Assembly: GCF_014203705.1 (NCBI RefSeq)
Contig: NZ_JACHJR010000001.1
Coordinates: 186,001-250,000, forward strand
Origin: Kitasatospora gansuensis
GTDB lineage: Bacteria > Actinomycetota > Actinomycetes > Streptomycetales > Streptomycetaceae
Length of the DNA stretch: 64,000 bases
Direction: 5' to 3'
The translations under genes were made by a program, and so were the position numbers. This document shows positions 41,844-50,042 of this stretch, in pieces. The stretch's first letter is position 1. Each line of letters begins with the position of its first letter. The notes below the pieces were generated by a model. It did no database searches. It saw nothing but the letters and a program-made list of their open reading frames with translations, and was not told the origin of the DNA.

Positions 41844-43043
41844 TCAGTGGACCGGCAGCGCGTACACCACCCGGTCGTGACCGGCGTACAGCCGCTCGCC
41901 GTCGGTGTTCAACCGCCAGACCTGGACGCCCGGTTCGGCGTCCCGGAAGGTCCACCGCACCGCACCGGTCGCGATGTCCAGCGCCCAGACGCCGCCGTTG
42001 GTCGGACCCGGCACGAACAGCGTGCCGCCCACCGCCACCGGCCGGCACCGGGAGTCGAGCCGGAACGGCAGCCGGCAGGACCACATCTCGGTGCCGTCGG
42101 CGGGCACGTTCCTGGTCACCTCGCCGCTGTCCCGCAGCAGGTACAGCGCGCCGTCGGCGGCCAGCGGCCGGATCGGCCGCCAGCTCTCGTCCTCCAGCAC
42201 CCAGCCCGGCCTGCCGTCCGCCAGCCCGAGCGCCCGGACGCCGTTCGCCCGCCGGGCCACGTAGACCCGTTCGGCGTCGCACTCCCGCCAGCTGAGCGCC
42301 TGGTCGGCCGGGGTGGTCCAGAGCACCGAGCCGTCCGCCGCGTTCAGCGCGACCACCTCGTCCCGGGTGCTGCGCGCCACCAGCCGCCCACCGGGCGCGG
42401 GCTCCAGGCTGGTCAGGAGCCCGTCGCCCTCCCGGGCCGGCCGCATCCACCGCAGCCGGCCGCTCGTCAGCTCCAGCGCGAACAGGCGGCTCTCCAGGCC
42501 GCCACCCAGTCCGAACGCCACCTCCCCGTCCACGGTGACCAGTTGGGCGTACTTGCCGGTCTCCGGCGGGACCGCCACCGACCGGTCAGGACCGTACCCG
42601 TAGGCGAGGAACCGGCCGTCCTCGGCCTGGTGGACCAGCCCGCCCGCCGCCAGCAGGTCGTCGGCGAGCGGCCCGGGGCGGGGCGGCACCGCGATCCACT
42701 TGGCCACCGCGCCGCTGTCCGGCGCCAGCAGATACAGCCTCTCGGCGGTCGCCAGCAGCGGCACCGTCCCGGTCCCGGTCAACCGCTCGGCGGCCTGCGG
42801 GGCTTCACCCCGGAACGTCCAGAGCGGCGTGGGCCCGGAGACCACGGCCCGGTGCTCCTCCGGCTCCCGCTCCCCGTCCCGGCCGAACCACCAGGCCGCC
42901 CCGCCCGCCGCCAACGCTGCTGCCCCCAGCAGCAACTGACGACGCGACGGCCCGCCCGGCGTCGCCGCCAAGTGCTCCGCCACCGGAACTCCGCCCTCGG
43001 GCTCATCCAGCGTTATCGACCCGACCTGCTCCCCCGTGTGCAC
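41844..43043 (-). CDS. Tat/anchor-bearing PQQ-like beta-propeller protein
   Basis: This 399-aa protein has an RR-containing signal (SRRQLLLGAAALAAGGAAWW) at about residues 33-52, followed by a propeller of PQQ/pyrrolo-quinoline-quinone-like repeats (for example ALNAADGSVLWTTPADQ, ALGLADGRPGWVLED, ALDIATGAVRWTFRD). PQQ itself need not bind; many such proteins are scaffolds. GTG 43043 has GGGAGGGG about 10 nt upstream, better than upstream in-frame GTG codons. It is convergent with the Fe-S gene, 19 nt apart, and divergent from the MFS gene of the peptide locus. Confidence 0.8.
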   Translation of the reverse strand: MHTGEQVGSITLDEPEGGVPVAEHLAATPGGPSRRQLLLGAAALAAGGAAWWFGRDGEREPEEHRAVVSGPTPLWTFRGEAPQAAERLTGTGTVPLLATAERLYLLAPDSGAVAKWIAVPPRPGPLADDLLAAGGLVHQAEDGRFLAYGYGPDRSVAVPPETGKYAQLVTVDGEVAFGLGGGLESRLFALELTSGRLRWMRPAREGDGLLTSLEPAPGGRLVARSTRDEVVALNAADGSVLWTTPADQALSWRECDAERVYVARRANGVRALGLADGRPGWVLEDESWRPIRPLAADGALYLLRDSGEVTRNVPADGTEMWSCRLPFRLDSRCRPVAVGGTLFVPGPTNGGVWALDIATGAVRWTFRDAEPGVQVWRLNTDGERLYAGHDRVVYALPVH

Positions 43044-43246
43044 TTCGGCCCACCCCTCCCTCGTTCGGTGATCAAGGAGGATAACCGGCCCCACCAGGCA
43101 GCTCGACGGCGGCGGGCCAACCGAGTTGGCAGCAAGCTGACGCACTGGCGGTTGCCCTCTACCCATTTCGATCAACCGCTGGGACGCTGGTCCGGCTGCC
43201 CGCTGGGGTGGCACCCGGCGGAGCTCGCGAAAGGTGCGGTGCAGCA

Positions 43247-44485
43247 GTGACCCAGACGGAGCCTCAGGCCACCAGCACCGGCCCGACAGCGTCGGCCACC
43301 CGTCGCGCCCTCGGGGTGTTCCTCGCTGCCAAGGCGATCTCCGACATCGGCTACGCGCTCGACTTCATCTGCCTGTCGGTCTTCGTCTGGGAGCGCAGTC
43401 ACTCCGCCTTCGCCACCGGGCTGTTGAGCGCCGCGCTGTACGCGGGCGCGATCGCGGGCGGCCGGCTCGGCCACCGCTACGGCGACCGGTGGGACCGGCG
43501 GCGGGTGATGATCGGCGCGGACCTGGTCCGGATGCTGATGCTCGCCCTGCTCGCCCTGCTGCCGGACTCGGCGCAGAACTGGTGGCTCTACGCGGCCGTC
43601 GCCTTGATCGGCACCGGCCGTTCGGTCTTCGAGGGCACCCTCTCCGCCGCGACGCCGGTCCTCGCCGGGGAGCGCACCCAGGCGGTGAACGGCCTGCTCG
43701 CCGGGCTCAAGGGCGTCGCCTTCATGCTCGGCATGGGCCTGGCCACCGTGCTGGTGCCGCTGATCGGCTACCGAGGCGTGTTCGCCCTGGACGCGGGCAC
43801 CTACGCACTCTCCGCGCTGGTGCTCACCGCCCTCCGGTTGCGGATGCGCGAGCCGGGCGCGGCGGGCGCCGCCCGGCGGGACCGGACCGGAGCCTGGCCG
43901 CTGCTGGTCGGCGCGGGCCTGGCGATGCTGGTGGTGCTGCGCGGCCTGGACGCCTTCGGCAGCGCCTCCCAGCACGTCGGACTGCCCATCCTGGGCACCG
44001 AGTTGCGGCCCGAGTCGCCCACCTTCGTCTCCGGTTCGGTCTGGGGCTGCTGGGCGGCCGGCCTGCTGCTGGCGAGCTTCGTGCTGCGGCCACTGGCCAA
44101 ACGCGTCATCGAACGCAGCCCCATGGTGGTCTTCTGCCTGGCCACGATGGTGATGTCGGCGGGGTTCATCGGCATCTTCTGGCTGGACGGCTGGTGGCCC
44201 CGGCTGCTCTGCGCCGTGGTCGCCGGGCTGGGCGACGCGCTCAGCGAGATCACCTTCAAGCAGGCCATGCAGCGGCTGCCCGACGACCGGCGCGGCCGCG
44301 CCTTCGGCCTCGGTCAGATCATCGTCAACAGCGGCTTCATGGCCGGACTGCTCGTCACCAGCCTGGTGCTGCAGCCCGACTGGGTACCGCAGTGGGTCCT
44401 GCTGCTGCACGGCGTCCCGCTGCTGATCGCGGCCTGGACGGCGGTCACCGCTGGCGCCAAGAGCCAAGCCGTACCGGCCAGTTGA
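43247..44485 (+). CDS. MFS exporter of the peptide locus
   Basis: The 412-aa protein has 12 predicted helices and belongs to the MFS_3/EntS-like exporter group: GYALDFICLSVFVWERSHSA at the first helix and GGRLGHRYGDRWDRRRVMIG at the loop 2-3 signature (about residues 76-95). The start at GTG 43247 has AAAGG about 11 nt upstream; GTG 43208 is possible. Two short overlapping or near-overlapping spacings (14 nt to the next start) link it to the class V PLP gene. By position it may export the product of the 31-codon gene downstream, or provide resistance to it. Confidence 0.88.
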   Translation: MTQTEPQATSTGPTASATRRALGVFLAAKAISDIGYALDFICLSVFVWERSHSAFATGLLSAALYAGAIAGGRLGHRYGDRWDRRRVMIGADLVRMLMLALLALLPDSAQNWWLYAAVALIGTGRSVFEGTLSAATPVLAGERTQAVNGLLAGLKGVAFMLGMGLATVLVPLIGYRGVFALDAGTYALSALVLTALRLRMREPGAAGAARRDRTGAWPLLVGAGLAMLVVLRGLDAFGSASQHVGLPILGTELRPESPTFVSGSVWGCWAAGLLLASFVLRPLAKRVIERSPMVVFCLATMVMSAGFIGIFWLDGWWPRLLCAVVAGLGDALSEITFKQAMQRLPDDRRGRAFGLGQIIVNSGFMAGLLVTSLVLQPDWVPQWVLLLHGVPLLIAAWTAVTAGAKSQAVPAS

Positions 44486-44499
44486 GGAGCGACCACCCG

Positions 44500-45615
44500 G
44501 TGGCCGAGAGCGCGTACCTGGACCACGCCGGCTTCGGCCGGCTGCGACCCGCCGCGGTGAGCGCCATGCAGAGCGTCCTGACCGAGGTGCTGCCGTACGG
44601 GAGCGCCCGGCTCGGCGGGATCTTCGCGACCAGGGCGGCCGCCCGCAGGTCGATGGCCCGGCTGCTCTCCTGCGCCCCGGAGGAGCTGGCCTTCGTGCCC
44701 AACACCTCGACCGGGGTGCACCTCGTCGCGGACGGCCTGGACTGGCGGCCGGGCGACCAGGTGGTGCTCTTCGACCGCGACTTCCCCGCCAACGTCCGCC
44801 CCTGGACCGCGCTTTCGCGGCTCGGCGTCGAGCCGGTCTGGGTGCCGATGCGCGACGGCGGCTACCGGCTGCCGGACCTCGCCGCCGCGATCGGACCACG
44901 GACCAGGCTGGTCGCCGTCAGCCACGTCAACTTCGCCACCGGCTTCCGGATCGACCTGGACGCGGTCTGCACCCTCGCCGCCCGGGTCGGCGCCCTGGTC
45001 AGCGTGGACGCGGTGCAGAGCCTCGGCGCCCTCCCCCTCTCGCTCGCCGACACCCCCGTCGACTTCCTGGCGGCGGGCGCGCACAAGTGGCTCGGCGGGC
45101 CGCCGGGGACGGGCGTGTTCTTCTGCCGGGCCGGGCGGCTGGAGCTGCTCAGGTCCACCCCGACCGGCTGGTTCGGCTTCGACGGCGCGGCGGAGCTGAT
45201 GAAGGGTCCGGGCCCGCTGAGCTACCACCTTCCCGAACGGCCCACCACCGCCCGGGTCGAGGGCGGCATGTACGACATGGTCGGCATGGCCGGACTCGCC
45301 GCCGCACTGGCCGAACTGGAGACCGTCGGACCGGCCGCCGTGGCCGACCGGGTGCTCATCCTGGCGGAGCGAATAAGGACGGGTATTTCCGATATCGGCT
45401 TTACCCTCGCCACTCCGCCCGACCCGTCGTCGAACTCCGGCATCGTCAGTTTCTCCAGCTCCCGGGCGGACAGCGCCGAACTGGTGGACATTCTGGCCGG
45501 TTCGGCGGTTCAAGTATCCGTTCCGGCCGGTCTGGTGCGGGTTTCCCCGCACTATTGGACCACGGACCGGGAAGTCGATCTCTTCCTGTCCAGGATTCAC
45601 GACTTGAAGCCCTGA
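44500..45615 (+). CDS. class V PLP-dependent enzyme (cysteine desulfurase/epimerase-like)
   Basis: The 371-aa protein has the class V aminotransferase fold shared by cysteine desulfurases, isopenicillin N epimerase and kynureninase-like enzymes. PLP Lys196 is in AGAHKWLGGPPGTG, the Asp that contacts the pyridine nitrogen in SVDAVQSLG and the His/Asn segment in SHVNFATGFRIDL. It lacks the Cys loop expected for a SufS-type desulfurase in the region I inspected. GTG 44500 has GAGGAG 10 nt upstream; TTG 44482 overlaps the MFS stop. The last 250 nt use less G/C-biased codons than the rest. Its position just before the micro-gene suggests that it modifies that peptide or its Cys residues. Confidence 0.85.
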   Translation: MAESAYLDHAGFGRLRPAAVSAMQSVLTEVLPYGSARLGGIFATRAAARRSMARLLSCAPEELAFVPNTSTGVHLVADGLDWRPGDQVVLFDRDFPANVRPWTALSRLGVEPVWVPMRDGGYRLPDLAAAIGPRTRLVAVSHVNFATGFRIDLDAVCTLAARVGALVSVDAVQSLGALPLSLADTPVDFLAAGAHKWLGGPPGTGVFFCRAGRLELLRSTPTGWFGFDGAAELMKGPGPLSYHLPERPTTARVEGGMYDMVGMAGLAAALAELETVGPAAVADRVLILAERIRTGISDIGFTLATPPDPSSNSGIVSFSSSRADSAELVDILAGSAVQVSVPAGLVRVSPHYWTTDREVDLFLSRIHDLKP

Positions 45616-45680
45616 CGATGCCTCAGTTTCATTACTTGACATGGTCGCTGGAAATACGACCGAAATAGTCAGAACCGCCC

Positions 45681-45710
45681 TTGACGCCACCTGACGGCCT
45701 GTCATAGCTT
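45681..45710 (+). promoter_or_regulatory. promoter of the 31-codon gene
   Basis: TTGACG (45681-45686) and TAGCTT (45705-45710) are separated by 18 nt, a strong match to vegetative actinobacterial promoters. Transcription would start about 53 nt before the micro-gene, giving it a private promoter within the 154-nt gap. Confidence 0.6.
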
Positions 45711-45769
45711 CCCATCATCAGCACCGGAGCGAATATCCGCGTCCGGTCATTCGGTGAAGGGAGTACGAA

Positions 45770-45865
45770 ATGTCGTACGAGTCCTGGGAGTCCCTTGCGG
45801 ACGAGGTCGAGATCACCACGGGTGCGGCTGACTGCTGGACCTGTCTGATGGACGACGCCACCTGA
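45770..45865 (+). CDS. 31-aa candidate RiPP precursor peptide
   Basis: ATG 45770 follows AAGGGAG at 6-nt spacing. The 31-residue product begins MSYESWESLADEVEITTG and ends AADCWTCLMDDAT. The first part is acidic and helical, as in RiPP leaders; the Gly-Ala-Ala stretch could mark a cleavage site, and the C-terminal part has a CWTC motif that could be the core. It has its own promoter and a 14-bp hairpin begins 15 nt after its stop, the usual set-up for high precursor output. It sits among a PLP enzyme, an exporter, a TPR protein and an M17 peptidase. No canonical RiPP maturase is nearby, so the class is unknown. A metal-binding micropeptide is the alternative. Confidence 0.75.
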   Translation: MSYESWESLADEVEITTGAADCWTCLMDDAT

Positions 45866-45880
45866 GCCGTCCCCTGGTGT

Positions 45881-45911
45881 TGCGCCCTGTGACCTCCGGT
45901 CGCAGGGCGCA
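45881..45911 (+). terminator. 14-bp hairpin after the micro-gene (attenuator)
   Basis: Arms 45881-45894 and 45898-45911 pair over 14 bp with one G-U pair and a 3-nt loop. It starts 15 nt after the micro-gene stop. It probably ends most transcripts and lets some read into the TPR gene. It also argues against starting that gene at GTG 45877. Confidence 0.8.
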
Positions 45912-45978
45912 TCTCGGTTCTCCGGAAGACACGCCGGCGGAAGCTCGACAGCACTTCGACAACGATGGGAACGGCACC

Positions 45979-48501
45979 GTGGACCGCTGGCAGTTCAGTC
46001 ACGGCACAGTCGGGGTGAATGCCCCGAGCTGGCTGACCTTCGAGGTGCACCGGCCCTACTTCGACGGTGCCGAGAGCCCGTTGACGGTCATCCAGGCCAG
46101 GGCGGCGATCCTGGCGGCCCGTCGGTTCGAGAACCGCACGCCGGGCGCCCTGCGTTTCGGCATGACGATGCCCGCCAGCTACCGGCGGCTGCTGGTCGAG
46201 GAGTCCCGGCTGCACCGCTACCGGGCCGACGACCCGACGGAGCTGCCCGAGGAGCTGGCCTCACCCGCCTGGCGGCGGATGGCGGAGGCCTACCGCCACC
46301 GCGCCGAGCTGGACGCCGTGGACCGGGCCGGTCTGGCGCACTGGCTGATCGCCGCCTGCCTGCTGCCCGCCGTGCTGGAGGTCGTACCGGCGGACCTCGA
46401 CGACGCGGGCTGCCGGAACGCGGTGTCGGCGGGGCTCCAATCCGCCCGCGCGGTCGCGCTGTTCGGCCTTGAGGGCCTGACCGACCGGACCGCGGCCGCC
46501 TACCGGCCCCTGGTCGACCACCCCGCCCCCACCCTCACCCACGTCCAGTCGGTGGCGGGCTGGGGCTACCTGCTGGCCCGGCACGGCGGTGACGACTCGG
46601 CCGTACCGCACCACCTCGAGCTGGCCCGCAGCCTCTTCGCCGGCCTGGCAGGCGAGTTGGGCGACTTCCAGCGCACCGTCATCGAGGCCCGCCTCGCCCT
46701 GCGCGAGGTCATGTACGCCGAGCGGCAGCAGGACTTCGCCGGAGCGGCGGCCCGACTGACGGCGGCTCAGCAGGCCGTCGACGAGCTGACCCCGCCCGAC
46801 GCCGACGACGCGATGGTGCTGCTGGAGACCAGGCGTCGGCTGATCGACCGCCGGGTCGAGATGGCCGTCAGGCTCGGCGACGCCGAGGCCGAACAGCTGG
46901 CCCTCAGCGAGGGGTTGGCGATCGACCCGAGCTGCGTGAAGCTCCGGATGCAGACCGCCCAGGCCCACCAGCGCGCCGGCCGGCCAGAAGAGGCGCTGGC
47001 GGCCTACCTGCACGCCGCCCGGCTCGGCCCGTACGGGACCGGCTTCGCGCTGCTGCACGCGGCGGACTGCGCCGAGCAGACCGGGCAGGGCGAGTTCGCC
47101 CGGGTGCTCACCGAGCGGGCCTTCCGGGCCGCGCCGCGGGCCTCCGCGACCCGCGACCGGCTGGTGGCGAGCTGCCTGGCGGCGGGCGACGAGCCGCTGG
47201 CGGAGGTCGTCCGGCAGGCCGCCACCCGGGACCCGGAGCGCCCCTACGCGAACAACTGGCACTACCGGATGCACGCCGCGTACTTCAACCTCGGCGAGTC
47301 CCAGTCCCCCGGTCTGTACGCCAAACTGCCCACGCTGGCCTTCGAGTTCGCCGAGCGGGGCACCCCGCCGAAGGTGAACTGGCAGCGGCTGATGCCGCCC
47401 GCCTTCCGGACCAACCTGATCCGCGAGTCGGGGCTGACGGAGTTCGCCGTCGCGCACCCGGCGGAGCTCCCGGCCGAGCTTCGCACCCCGGCCTGGGACA
47501 CCCTCTGCGGGTGGGTGGCGGAGTTCGCCACGTACGACGCGGAGCGGCAGCACCAGGTCGCCGTGGTGCTCTACCGGCTCGGATTCATCAAGCTGGTGCA
47601 GGAGTTGATCCCCTTCACCCCGGCCGCCGAGCTGACCACCGCAGCCGAGCTGCGGCTGCACCACTGGCTCGACGTGGTCCGATGGGTCGGCTCGGTGGGC
47701 CGGGCCTCGGTGGTCGCCCCGGCCAACTCCTCGGCGATCGTCGAGCACCCGGCCTGCCCGACCCATCTGCGCTTCGTGATCGCCGTCTTCTCGGTCATCT
47801 ACGAGGCCCGGGAGACCCGTTCGCTGGAGGCCGCGCTCGGCTGGCGGGAGATCGGCGAGAAGGCGCTGGCCGATCTGCTGGCCGACCCGCAGTACTCGCC
47901 CTTCGAGCTGATGATGATGGAGAGCCGGTTCTACCGCAGCGTCAGCTACGTCCCCTTCCTGCAGCGGGACACCGTCCGGCTGGCCGCCGACATGGACCGC
48001 GCCGAGGAGCTGGCCCGGGCGGTGCCGGCCATCGGCGAGTACCAGGAGTTCCTGCGGCGGGAGAATCTGCGGGCCTGCGTGGAGAGCCGCTCCAAGGAGT
48101 TCTACGCCTTCGGCGAGAACGAGCGGGCACACCTGCTGGTCGCCGAGGCGCTGGCCCTCGACCCGTACGAGCCCAAGACCCACATCGAGGTCGCGGAGGG
48201 CCTGCTGAAGGACGACAACCCCGAGGCGGCGGCGCACAGTTACCTGCGGACGGCCCGGCTCGGGCCGGTCTCCACCGCCTTCGGCTACGCGGCGGCGGGC
48301 GACTGCTTCGCCCGGGCCGGGCAGCCGCTGCTCGCCGAGGACTGCTACCTCCAGGCACTCCGGATCGACCCGTACGCCATCTCCGCCGCCCGGGGCTGGG
48401 CCGCGGTCGGCCCGGCCAACGGGATGGGCGAGCTGGCCGCGCGGTACCTGGCCGACCTCGAGGCGTGGGGTGCGGCCCGCCGCGCCGCGCGGACCGCATG
48501 A
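45979..48501 (+). CDS. internally duplicated TPR protein
   Basis: The 840-aa cytoplasmic protein consists of two homologous halves (about residues 60-430 and 467-840). Each starts with a similar block (SYRRLLVEESRLHRY near 68; AFRTNLIRESGLTEF near 475, then AELPAEL and a TPAW or SPAW motif) and ends with TPR-like helices (EGLAIDPSCVKLRM near 311; EALALDPYEPKTHIEV near 724). I do not recognise the family. TPR superhelices bind extended peptides, so it may present the micro-gene peptide to the modifying enzyme. GTG 45979 is chosen over GTG 45877 because codons between them lack the G/C third-position bias and contain the hairpin. It overlaps the peptidase gene (ATGA). Confidence 0.75.
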   Translation: MDRWQFSHGTVGVNAPSWLTFEVHRPYFDGAESPLTVIQARAAILAARRFENRTPGALRFGMTMPASYRRLLVEESRLHRYRADDPTELPEELASPAWRRMAEAYRHRAELDAVDRAGLAHWLIAACLLPAVLEVVPADLDDAGCRNAVSAGLQSARAVALFGLEGLTDRTAAAYRPLVDHPAPTLTHVQSVAGWGYLLARHGGDDSAVPHHLELARSLFAGLAGELGDFQRTVIEARLALREVMYAERQQDFAGAAARLTAAQQAVDELTPPDADDAMVLLETRRRLIDRRVEMAVRLGDAEAEQLALSEGLAIDPSCVKLRMQTAQAHQRAGRPEEALAAYLHAARLGPYGTGFALLHAADCAEQTGQGEFARVLTERAFRAAPRASATRDRLVASCLAAGDEPLAEVVRQAATRDPERPYANNWHYRMHAAYFNLGESQSPGLYAKLPTLAFEFAERGTPPKVNWQRLMPPAFRTNLIRESGLTEFAVAHPAELPAELRTPAWDTLCGWVAEFATYDAERQHQVAVVLYRLGFIKLVQELIPFTPAAELTTAAELRLHHWLDVVRWVGSVGRASVVAPANSSAIVEHPACPTHLRFVIAVFSVIYEARETRSLEAALGWREIGEKALADLLADPQYSPFELMMMESRFYRSVSYVPFLQRDTVRLAADMDRAEELARAVPAIGEYQEFLRRENLRACVESRSKEFYAFGENERAHLLVAEALALDPYEPKTHIEVAEGLLKDDNPEAAAHSYLRTARLGPVSTAFGYAAAGDCFARAGQPLLAEDCYLQALRIDPYAISAARGWAAVGPANGMGELAARYLADLEAWGAARRAARTA

Positions 48502-49907
48502 GCGCCGAGTGGCGGCTGACACCTCGTCAGTCAGCCGACGTCGAAGCCCTGGTGACACCGGTCTGGTCCGACGACCTGCCGGCCGACCTGACCCCCGCCT
48601 TCCTGACGGGCAGCGGCTTCTCCGGCGCCCCCGGCCAGACCCTGCAGCTGCCCGACGACCCGGTCACCGTCCTGCTGGGCTGCGGCCCCCGGGCCGGGTA
48701 CGGGCGGGACACCGCCCGCGCGGTCGGCGCCCGGCTGGCCCGGGCCATGACCGGTTACCGGCGGCTCGCCGTCCGGGCCCCCGAGGCCGAACTGCGCGCA
48801 CTGGTGGAGGGTTACCTGCTCGGCGGGTACCGCTTCGCCGGGTACTTCACCACCGCCCCCGGCATCGATCAGCGGATCGACCTGGTCACCGCCGACACCC
48901 CCGAGACCCGGGCCGCGCTCGCCGCCGGACGGCGGGTCGGCGAGGCCGTACTGCTGGCCCGCGATCTGGTCAACGAGCCCGGCGAGGCGCTCACCCCGCC
49001 GGAGTTCGCCGAGCGGGCACTGAAGCTGGCCGCCGCCTCCGGCCTGGAGTGCGAGGTCTGGGACGCCGAACGGATCGCCCACGAGCGGCTCGGCGGCCTG
49101 CTCGGCGTCAGCCGGGGCTCCCTGCTGCCGCCCCGGCTGGTCCGGCTGAGCTACCGGCCCGCAGGTCCGGCGTCCCGCCGGATCGCACTGGTCGGCAAGG
49201 GCGTCACCTACGACGCGGGCGGCCTCTCACTGAAGCCGAACGCCGAACTCGCCGCCATGAAGGCGGACATGGCGGGAGCGGCGGCCGTGCTCGCCGCCAT
49301 GTCCACCCTCGCCGCCCTGAACTGCCCGGTGGCGGTGGATGGTTGGCTGCCGCTGACCGAGAACATGCCGAACGGCAACCCGATCCGGGTCGGTGACGTC
49401 CTGCGGATGCGCAGCGGCACCACGGTCGAGATCCGGCACGCCGACGCCGAGGGCCGCCTGATCCTGGCCGACGCCCTGACCCTGGCCGGCGAGACCGCAC
49501 CGGACGCCATCATCGACCTCGCCACCCTCACCGACGCGGCCGCCGTCGCCCTGGGCCGCCGGATCACCGCCGTGATGGGCACGGACGACACCCTCACCGA
49601 AGCCCTCCGCGCCGCCGGCCGCCGAGCGGGTGAGGAGCTCTGGCCGCTCCCCCTGCCCGACTCCTACCGCGGCCAACTCACCTCCCGCGTCGCCGACCTG
49701 GCCAACTACACCATCGGCGTCCGCCACGGCACCGCCCTGCTCGCGGGCCTCTTCCTCCGCGAGTTCGTCCCCCCGGACATCCCCTGGGCCCACCTGGACA
49801 TCCAGGGCACCGCACTTTCCGACACCGACGACGGCGAGTGGGTCCCCGGCGGCACGGGCGTCGGCGTCCGCACCCTGATCGACTACCTGCTCACCGGCGG
49901 CGGCTGA
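48498..49907 (+). CDS. M17 leucyl aminopeptidase
   Basis: The 469-aa enzyme is a dizinc aminopeptidase of the PepA/LAP family. Catalytic residues are visible: Lys234 and Asp239 (VGKGVTYDAGGLSLKP), Asp257 (MKADMAGAAA), and Asp316, Glu318 and Arg320 in HADAEGRLILADAL, where His replaces the usual Asn of NTDAEGR. The N-terminal 150 residues are the divergent macrodomain-like part. It is translationally coupled to the TPR protein by an ATGA overlap. In bottromycin biosynthesis an M17 enzyme (BotP) trims a precursor, so trimming of the micro-gene peptide is a sensible hypothesis. A housekeeping role is less likely given the operon. Confidence 0.92.
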   Translation: MSAEWRLTPRQSADVEALVTPVWSDDLPADLTPAFLTGSGFSGAPGQTLQLPDDPVTVLLGCGPRAGYGRDTARAVGARLARAMTGYRRLAVRAPEAELRALVEGYLLGGYRFAGYFTTAPGIDQRIDLVTADTPETRAALAAGRRVGEAVLLARDLVNEPGEALTPPEFAERALKLAAASGLECEVWDAERIAHERLGGLLGVSRGSLLPPRLVRLSYRPAGPASRRIALVGKGVTYDAGGLSLKPNAELAAMKADMAGAAAVLAAMSTLAALNCPVAVDGWLPLTENMPNGNPIRVGDVLRMRSGTTVEIRHADAEGRLILADALTLAGETAPDAIIDLATLTDAAAVALGRRITAVMGTDDTLTEALRAAGRRAGEELWPLPLPDSYRGQLTSRVADLANYTIGVRHGTALLAGLFLREFVPPDIPWAHLDIQGTALSDTDDGEWVPGGTGVGVRTLIDYLLTGGG

Positions 49908-50042
49908 ATTCCGGGCCCCCCTTCAGGTGTGACGAACCGTCAGTTCAGCCGCTGCGCCGGGGTGTCCCACCTCGCCGTGCACCTGGGCCGTGGTCTGATG
50001 GTGCACGCCCCCGTACACCGGCTCGACAGGCAAGGTGGTCCC

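Noticed and set aside
45770..45865. Lasso peptide precursor
   Set aside because: The ITTG-AAD junction looks like a leader end with Gly at core position 1, but there is no Asp or Glu at core positions 7-9 and no lasso cyclase or protease genes.
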